Positions 6,211 through 10,782 of a stretch of 10,782 nucleotides of DNA are shown here, piece by piece. Both the position numbers and the translations under genes were made by a program. The stretch comes from Gammaproteobacteria bacterium (GTDB taxonomy: Bacteria > Pseudomonadota > Gammaproteobacteria > DSM-16500). The first letter of the stretch is position 1; each line of letters opens with the position of its first letter. The DNA lies in assembly GCA_013287235.1 (NCBI GenBank), contig JABDEF010000046.1, positions 1-10,782 on the forward strand. Direction: 5' to 3'. The notes below the pieces were generated by a model. That model worked only from the letters and a program-made list of their open reading frames with translations, had not been told where the DNA came from and ran no database searches.

Positions 6211-6957
6211 ATGTTAAGTTCATTATTAATTACCAAAAAAACTGAATGGAGTCGATTTCCAAAAAAAGGGTGGCAATATGGCGGTAATTCCAGTACTTGG
6301 GCAATTGCAGGAAGATGCGATGAAAGAAGCGTGCATTTTTCGTATGAAAGTTGCTCCAAAATGGATACGCAAAGATTTAACCCACGTATACACGCACGAA
6401 AAGATGATGATCGTGTTAAAAATGAAAAAAGAGATACTCTAGTTTTGACTAATTTTGATTTTGATCAAATCATCCCTGTACTACATTCAAATAAATTGAT
6501 CAGCGATACTTCTTTTAATCATTACAAAACTTTAAGTTATCTAGACTTTGTTAAAAACTCAAAAGAAGAAAAATATCTATCATTCTCGGGTACGAGTAAA
6601 GACAGTACATGGCTTCTTATTGACAAAGATCGATTAAAAATACTAGATGCGCTTGAAAAAGCAAATGTCATTCCTCCCGGAATATCAGAGGAATATAAAA
6701 AATTTTCTGAAGAAGCAAAACCTACTTGGGATTATATTGGACCCGTAGGTGAATCTGAATCTCCAGTCGATTTAGTTTTTAAGCCTATTTCTTTGAAGAA
6801 ATGGAGTGTGGTATCTAACTCAATGTTCGTTGAACCTGCATATAACAATGGCAAAGATGGTAAGTACGTGCCTTTGCGCGGAGACGGCTACAAGACTCTT
6901 GAAGAAGGTCAGCGAGTTGAGTCAATAGAATCAATTCGCAATATGCTGAAAAAATAA
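6211..6957 (+). CDS. Unrecognised 248-residue protein
   Basis: I do not recognise this family. ATG 6211 has a strong Shine-Dalgarno (AGGAG, 5 bases upstream), which decides the start. The product appears soluble, with many charged residues, no signal peptide and no membrane helix. The N-terminal ~50 residues hold aromatic and Gly/Ser-rich sequence (KKGWQYGGNSSTW, 19-31) and two cysteines (C36, C48). The middle has an acidic/aromatic stretch (FDFDQIIPVLHSNKL) and a likely helix (DKDRLKILDALEKANV). The C-terminal third is Gly/Pro-rich with VPLRGDGYKTLEEG. It lies on the same strand as the glutaminase-like gene but 183 bp away with its own promoter candidate. Given its setting it may be cargo, such as an effector or toxin, but that is a guess. 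Confidence 0.6.
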   Translation: MLSSLLITKKTEWSRFPKKGWQYGGNSSTWAIAGRCDERSVHFSYESCSKMDTQRFNPRIHARKDDDRVKNEKRDTLVLTNFDFDQIIPVLHSNKLISDTSFNHYKTLSYLDFVKNSKEEKYLSFSGTSKDSTWLLIDKDRLKILDALEKANVIPPGISEEYKKFSEEAKPTWDYIGPVGESESPVDLVFKPISLKKWSVVSNSMFVEPAYNNGKDGKYVPLRGDGYKTLEEGQRVESIESIRNMLKK

Positions 6958-7041
6958 TCTTCATTAAATTTAATTTAGGTCAATTGATTCGTCAGCTGAT
7001 ATTACACATTAGCTACTTGAATTGTAAGCATATGCCAATGT

Positions 7042-7061
7042 GGGGTTGCATTAGCAACCCC
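7042..7061. other. Perfect 8-bp stem-loop between converging genes
   Basis: GGGGTTGC (7042-7049), loop ATTA, GCAACCCC (7054-7061). It sits between the 248-residue gene and the converging integrase gene, where a terminator would be expected, but no T-run follows on either strand. The arm GGGGTTGC matches the outer bases of the 190-bp element terminus, so a decayed element end is an alternative. Confidence 0.45.
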
Positions 7062-7129
7062 CGACAATGGTAAGCGAGGCGCAACTATAGGTATCAATTT
7101 TATAAATTGTGGGAGCAAAGCTACGTGGT

Positions 7130-8371
7130 TCATCGAAGTGTTACTTCAATGAGTTTTTTAAACTTGTTTATTTTTTCCTGAAGAATGCCGTTCGCGTAAA
7201 ATAGCATCGTTGTAACGGTCCGTAGTCGCAATGCTTGCGTGACCGCATCATCTCTTACATGAAGTATAGGTCTGCCATATTTATTAATATCGTCCGAAAT
7301 ACCGGTATGACGTAGCCAATGAACAGTTGCCATTGCCATGGTTCCAGCTTCGTCTTGTTCGCCTTTTTTTAGCAATTCTTGTGTTGTTGCATTGAAGCAT
7401 TCTTGTATTAGATGTCGTAACATCCGTATGCTAGTGACAGCGCCTTTTCCTTTATTTTTTGGAAGAAGAGGAAATTGATCTTGAGGGGAGGGTAATAGTG
7501 ATAACCCAAGGTGTTTGCGCCATGTTTTAAGAGCAGAAACCATGCCTTTGCTGACAGTGACGTGCCGTTCTTTATTACCTTTTCCCACGGTAATGAACCA
7601 CCAATTATCATTACTGTCCTTGTAAAAATGACCCATGATTGGTGTCCATCGGCTCGTTGCAACAAATTCAGATATACGAAGATACATTAAATACATAGCG
7701 GTAATAATAAAAAGAGTGCGCTGATGACGATCTGGATTTTTATCGGACAATTTACGAGTTGTATCAATTAAGCATTTCCACTGCACTTCGGATAAACGTG
7801 GTACTTTTGGAGCACCTTGTTGTTTTCTTAAAAATTTACTTTTTTGACGAATTTGCAATACAGGGTTGATCTCTGTCAATTTTTCATTGATCAAGTAGGT
7901 ATAAAAACTGCCAAGAATAACAAAAGTTGTTTTAATGGATTGTTGAGAAGGAATATATTCATCTTTTCTCGGTTTATTGCCTTTATTTACCTCAGCTTTA
8001 CTAATTGTTGCAACAAACGGCCGCCATTCTGGGTTCGGCACACGTTTGCTATTTTTATTAATAAATCGTGATACGGTTTTAATCCCAATCCATGATTTCA
8101 GAGGTTTTTGACAAAATTTAATGAAATTTTCTATATCTTCCCGGCGAAGCTTTAGAATAGATTTTTTTGCAATAAGCCATGACCAATGAAGTAAACGTTC
8201 AGTTTCTTTCCGATAGTTAAGAAAGGTTGCTTGATTATCATCATAGAGACGAAGAAACTGACAAGTAATAGCAAGGTCATGCTTAATGTAATTTCCTAAT
8301 GCACTTAAGTTCGAGTTAATTTGAGGTTGCTCAGCCGTGTCAATCAGCGGGTAGGGTATTAACTTTTTCAT
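7130..8371 (-). CDS. Tyrosine recombinase/integrase, 413 residues
   Basis: Complete site-specific recombinase unlike the three RIT enzymes. A core-binding region spans about 30-175 (LLHWSWLIAKKSILKLRREDIENF near 60-83) and the catalytic domain about 190-400. Visible motifs are R232 (MYLRISEF), K264 (VGKGNKERHV), H351-x-x-R354 (VHWLRHTG) and probable nucleophile Y392 (TTMLFYANG). The second conserved His/Trp, expected about nine residues before the Tyr, is not evident; the region reads ALRLRTVTT. Its ATG has AGGA 8 bases upstream. It lies 65 bp downstream of the AlbA/ATPase regulator gene on the same strand, so the two are probably cotranscribed. It may be the integrase of a genomic island, but I cannot identify attachment sites. 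Confidence 0.85.
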   Translation of the reverse strand: MKKLIPYPLIDTAEQPQINSNLSALGNYIKHDLAITCQFLRLYDDNQATFLNYRKETERLLHWSWLIAKKSILKLRREDIENFIKFCQKPLKSWIGIKTVSRFINKNSKRVPNPEWRPFVATISKAEVNKGNKPRKDEYIPSQQSIKTTFVILGSFYTYLINEKLTEINPVLQIRQKSKFLRKQQGAPKVPRLSEVQWKCLIDTTRKLSDKNPDRHQRTLFIITAMYLMYLRISEFVATSRWTPIMGHFYKDSNDNWWFITVGKGNKERHVTVSKGMVSALKTWRKHLGLSLLPSPQDQFPLLPKNKGKGAVTSIRMLRHLIQECFNATTQELLKKGEQDEAGTMAMATVHWLRHTGISDDINKYGRPILHVRDDAVTQALRLRTVTTMLFYANGILQEKINKFKKLIEVTLR

Positions 8372-8400
8372 CTGACTATTCCTGCATTTTCATCATTTGA

Positions 8401-8444
8401 CGGCATTATGGCGGCTTGATGGCGCCATTGGCGGCATTATGGCG
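8401..8444. repeat. Cluster of direct and inverted ATGGCG repeats
   Basis: CGGCATTATGGCG occurs twice (8401-8413 and 8432-8444). Between them is the palindrome ATGGCGCCAT (8419-8428). In total three direct and one inverted ATGGCG copies lie within 37 bp. The cluster covers the stop codon of the regulator gene and the leader of the integrase gene. It is GC-rich compared with its surroundings, and looks like an operator or recombinase binding array. Confidence 0.55.
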
Positions 8445-9806
8445 TCTTTATTCGATAGATTATTCCTCGACCCGCGGTTCCTTCAGACATTAAAATATCT
8501 TTTTCTTTCAATAAGTTAAGATCTCTTGTTGCGGTTCTTTCAGAGATTTCAGCAATCTTTTGATATTCTGAGTTAGAAATACTGCCATGTGCTTTAACAT
8601 AAGAAATTGCTTTAATTTGTCTTTGGGATAACCCTAATTTTTTGAGCTGTTCTTCCGTGAAAAATTCTTTAGAGAAGGTCACACGAAATCGTCCAGATTT
8701 TGACTCGAACTGTGGTATTGGGAGATGAGCCGCTAATAATTCTTCGACTATGCGTACAGTACCACTTCCCCAACGTTCAATCAGGCCTGAATAAAAAAAA
8801 GCTTCTGCAATTATCCGATTTCTAGGAATCGAATCGTGTTCTTGAAACAAAATTTCGGTAGTTAAGGGCGTAGGTAAACCACCAGAATTCCAGATATCTA
8901 AATGATCATCATATAATCTAATTTGACTGTGTGCCAAACTAGTATAATCTCTGTGACAAAGTACATTAATTATTGCTTCTCTAATGGCATTTAAAGGATA
9001 TTCCCAACGCACTTCTCTTTCTGCACCTCCTTTAATGATAAATTCAGTTTCTAATCTTTCTCGAAACCAACTTAGTGCAATGTCTAATTGTTCAATTAAT
9101 GCTCCATGAGCCTCTCTGTCATCCACAATATGCGTTGGAGAGCGAAAGCGTCCAATTTTTAGAAATGCCGAAGGAAAAAATGTATTTGGGTTTTTACCAA
9201 AAAGAAGTATGGCGGCTCGGGTAGGCAAATCATCGAGAATGATCTTTAGTTTTCGTAAAATATCCTTATCAGTTGCATTCTGAGGTATTGGTAGACGTCC
9301 TTTTTCTTTAATCTTTTGAATAAAGGCGTTTACCTTATCAAAGTCGATGTCATTTAAAGTCGAATTAGGTTCGATATGAGCATCCCAGCTGATTCCTGTA
9401 CTTGTTGTTATTCTTTGCATGATTTCATCATGGCTCATACGCTGATTGCTGCGCCCAACACGTCGAAAATACCGACCACGTATGCTAAGAGGAACTCCGG
9501 TTCTTGGAGCAATATAAATGACTATTATTTTTTTCTTATCATAATCAATAAGTGAAATGGATGGCTGAATGCGAGGATCTGCTGCATCTTGAATGCGATT
9601 AGCAATATCTTCCAATGACTTCTTCCCAATTTGAATGCCGCAAATTTCACCAGAATTTTTTACGCCTATTAAAATATTGCCGCCACGTGAATTTGCAAAT
9701 GCACCAATAGTTTCTGAGCTTCATCACCAAAATTTTCTTTAAATTCGATAGTTTCTGATTCAGAATTGACTATAGCTGCTAGAATATTATCTTTTGTAAT
9801 TTGCAT
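8437..9806 (-). pseudogene. AlbA_2 / ATP-binding / winged-helix regulator, frameshifted
   Basis: The family (often called putative transcriptional regulator or ATP-binding protein) has an N-terminal AlbA_2 domain, a GHKL-like ATPase domain and a C-terminal winged helix. The natural start is ATG 9806 with AGGA 7 bases upstream: MQITKDNILAAIVNSESETI, then EFKENFGDEA. Around 9713-9720 the frame breaks by one missing base. The next frame continues the domain with ETIGAFANSRGGNILIGVK, matching the family's AFAN-x-GG pattern. The distal frame runs to 8437 and, read from an internal TTG at 9615, gives 392 residues. It includes EAIINVLCHRDY (typical ATPase N-box region), DLDIWNSGGLP-like sequence, RNRIIAEAF, GLIERWGSGT and a C-terminal helix-turn-helix (SERTATRDLNLLKEKDIL). 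A sequencing error or restart at the internal TTG is possible. It probably leads an operon with the integrase. Confidence 0.75.
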
Positions 9807-9831
9807 CAGTTAATCCTACAATATTTAGCAT

Positions 9832-9861
9832 ATAATATCATTTTAAAATCGTTACTGTAAA
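9832..9861 (-). promoter_or_regulatory. Candidate promoter for the AlbA/ATPase-integrase operon
   Basis: On the minus strand, -35 TTTACA (9861-9856) and -10 TATTAT (9837-9832) are separated by 18 bases, ending 25 bases before ATG 9806. An inverted repeat, CCTATA/TATAGG (9865-9884, 8-base spacer), lies just upstream of the -35 and could be an operator. Confidence 0.4.
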
Positions 9862-9895
9862 TACCCTATATTAACTATTATAGGCGTTATTGGGC

Positions 9896-9909
9896 CGTTC
9901 TAAAGAACG
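9896..9909. repeat. 14-bp palindrome between regulator and ankyrin gene
   Basis: CGTTCT AA AGAACG, a 6-bp perfect inverted repeat with a 2-base centre. It lies about 50 bp after the end of the ankyrin-type gene and about 90 bp before the regulator start. There is no T-run, so an operator is more likely than a terminator. Confidence 0.3.
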
Positions 9910-9956
9910 CCATCTAGATATATCCCCCAAAATGTTACGGTTGCAAGATTTTGCGA

Positions 9957-10568
9957 TTAGTAATCCCTGCTGGAAAGCATCATACTCATCTTTTTCGCAC
10001 TTTCTATTCCTTCTTCTTGAAAATGAAATAATCTTGTTAGCTTTACTAATTCAGGTGTGTAGATAGATTTGGCTATACGGTTTGCCAACATACTTGGCTT
10101 ATCTCCGCTAGATGATTGAATATCGGTAGCACCTTCTTCTAATAAAATTATTGCTTTTGCAAATTGTGATGATTTTATAGCTACATATAGCGCGGTCTCA
10201 TGATTTTCAAACGGAGTATTATCAATCACATTTTCTTTAGCTGCGTGTTTAGCTAGATTTCTAAAGAATTCTAATCGGCCTTCTTTTTTAGATTCGGTTA
10301 TGAGACGCCTTACTGCTTTTTCCCTTTTTTTAGGTGGATGAAAAGAATGGTTCAATAATGGCGATGAAGGGGAGACTATATCTTGCTTAAGTGTTTCTTT
10401 AAGGTCAAGTTGAAGTTTGTCAATTATTTTGATAGCAGATTCAAGATTTTTAGGATAAAAATTTCCATATGATTTGTAGACAATACTCAATGTATCATAA
10501 AGATGCTCATTTATTTGCAGCTTGTTTAATACATAAACTAAATCATTAACAGACAAATTATTACCCAA
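9957..10568 (-). CDS. Ankyrin-repeat-type protein, 203 residues, probably 5'-truncated
   Basis: The C-terminal half has one clear ankyrin-like repeat at about 122-149 (NHETALYVAIKSSQFAKAI, then ILLEEGATD), followed by a weaker second one. The N-terminal half is helical and Lys-rich with no recognised domain. Ankyrin proteins of intracellular bacteria often act on host proteins, but nothing here proves secretion. The only usable start is TTG 10568 without a good Shine-Dalgarno. The frame stays open further upstream (LAGILERALGNNL) and enters the 190-bp element copy 2, ending at a stop inside it. The real 5' end was therefore probably lost when the element arrived. The remaining reading frame is intact. 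Confidence 0.55.
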   Translation of the reverse strand: MGNNLSVNDLVYVLNKLQINEHLYDTLSIVYKSYGNFYPKNLESAIKIIDKLQLDLKETLKQDIVSPSSPLLNHSFHPPKKREKAVRRLITESKKEGRLEFFRNLAKHAAKENVIDNTPFENHETALYVAIKSSQFAKAIILLEEGATDIQSSSGDKPSMLANRIAKSIYTPELVKLTRLFHFQEEGIESAKKMSMMLSSRDY

Positions 10569-10592
10569 AGCTCGTTCTAATATCCCTGCTAG

Positions 10593-10782
10593 GGGTTGCC
10601 TGGAATAACCGACAAAAGTGGCCGGTTTTTAAAATCAATTGAATTATTGTAAATATATTATTCTGAAAATAAATTTAAATTCAAAAAATAAACTGCAAAA
10701 AAAGGCATTATTACCAGAAATTGTTCTATTAAAATTCAGAATTTGCAAACCGGCCACTTATGGAGATTCCTCCGGAGAACCC
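10593..10782. mobile_element. 190-bp MITE-like element, copy 2
   Basis: Base-for-base identical to 4245-4434 and in the same orientation; TAG just outside the left end is also shared (193 bp identical in all). The terminal inverted repeats are at 10593-10628 and 10747-10782. The window ends at the element's last base, so the right flank and any target duplication cannot be seen. Full identity over 190 bp implies recent movement or duplication, or gene conversion between copies. Confidence 0.8.

Noticed and set aside
7042..7061. Stem-loop as a rho-independent terminator
   Set aside because: The stem is perfect but no T-run follows on either strand; kept only as a stem-loop.
7408..7665. Minus-strand 85-residue ORF
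   Set aside because: It is an out-of-frame shadow of the 413-residue integrase.
9613..9615. Internal TTG as the true start of the regulator
   Set aside because: The AlbA domain extends upstream in two frames to an ATG at 9806 with a good Shine-Dalgarno, so the internal start is only the open part of a frameshifted gene.
9957..10589. ATCCCTGCT at both ends of the ankyrin-type gene as a target-site duplication
   Set aside because: Nine shared bases flank the gene and not a recognisable element; no other end structure supports insertion of that segment.
1..10782. CRISPR array, tRNA or rRNA genes
   Set aside because: No regularly spaced direct repeats, tRNA-like cloverleaf or rRNA sequence was seen on either strand.

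Overview
The window looks like an accessory, transposon-rich island from an AT-rich gammaproteobacterium that lives with eukaryotic hosts. A Legionellales-type organism (Legionella, Coxiella, Berkiella, Rickettsiella) is the best guess. This rests on low GC, an ankyrin-type protein, a protein-glutaminase-like enzyme without a signal peptide, and many mobile-element genes. The taxon is an inference. I see no rRNA, tRNA, CRISPR array or core metabolic gene.

Region 1 (1-2961, minus strand) is most of a 'recombinase in trio' (RIT) element: three tyrosine recombinase genes head to tail, with a 2-base gap and then an ATGA overlap. The third gene runs off the left edge. Upstream of the first gene lies a promoter candidate, a 20-bp imperfect palindrome and a 32-bp perfect palindrome. 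Together these hold three copies of one 12-base motif, probably the RIT end or recombinase binding sites. Directly next to it is a 15-codon stub of a serine resolvase gene that keeps its catalytic serine (2968-3015), followed by a small orphan ORF and a strong hairpin terminator.

Region 2 (3198-4244) holds a minus-strand gene with the layout of a DnaQ-family DEDDh exonuclease in which every catalytic position I can align is substituted. A gene-free stretch with a 7-7-7 inverted repeat follows.

Region 3 (4245-10782) is bounded by two identical, same-orientation copies of a 190-bp non-coding element with 36-bp terminal inverted repeats (27 of 36 matching). This looks like a MITE (miniature inverted-repeat transposable element). 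Copy 1 abuts the 5'-truncated end of a papain-like cysteine peptidase gene. Copy 2 abuts the 5' end of an ankyrin-type gene, and the window stops exactly at its last base. Between them are a 40-codon ORF, a protein-glutaminase-like gene with a visible Cys-His-Asp triad, an unrecognised 248-residue gene with a good ribosome binding site, and a minus-strand regulator-integrase pair. That pair is an AlbA_2/ATPase/winged-helix protein, frameshifted near its 5' end, followed by a 413-residue tyrosine recombinase. The truncation at both element borders suggests that the 6.3-kb segment was captured, or can be lost, by recombination between the two copies.

As a whole, the window reads as a nested mobile region carrying candidate host-directed cargo (glutaminase-like enzyme, ankyrin protein, protease remnant) amid decaying mobility genes.
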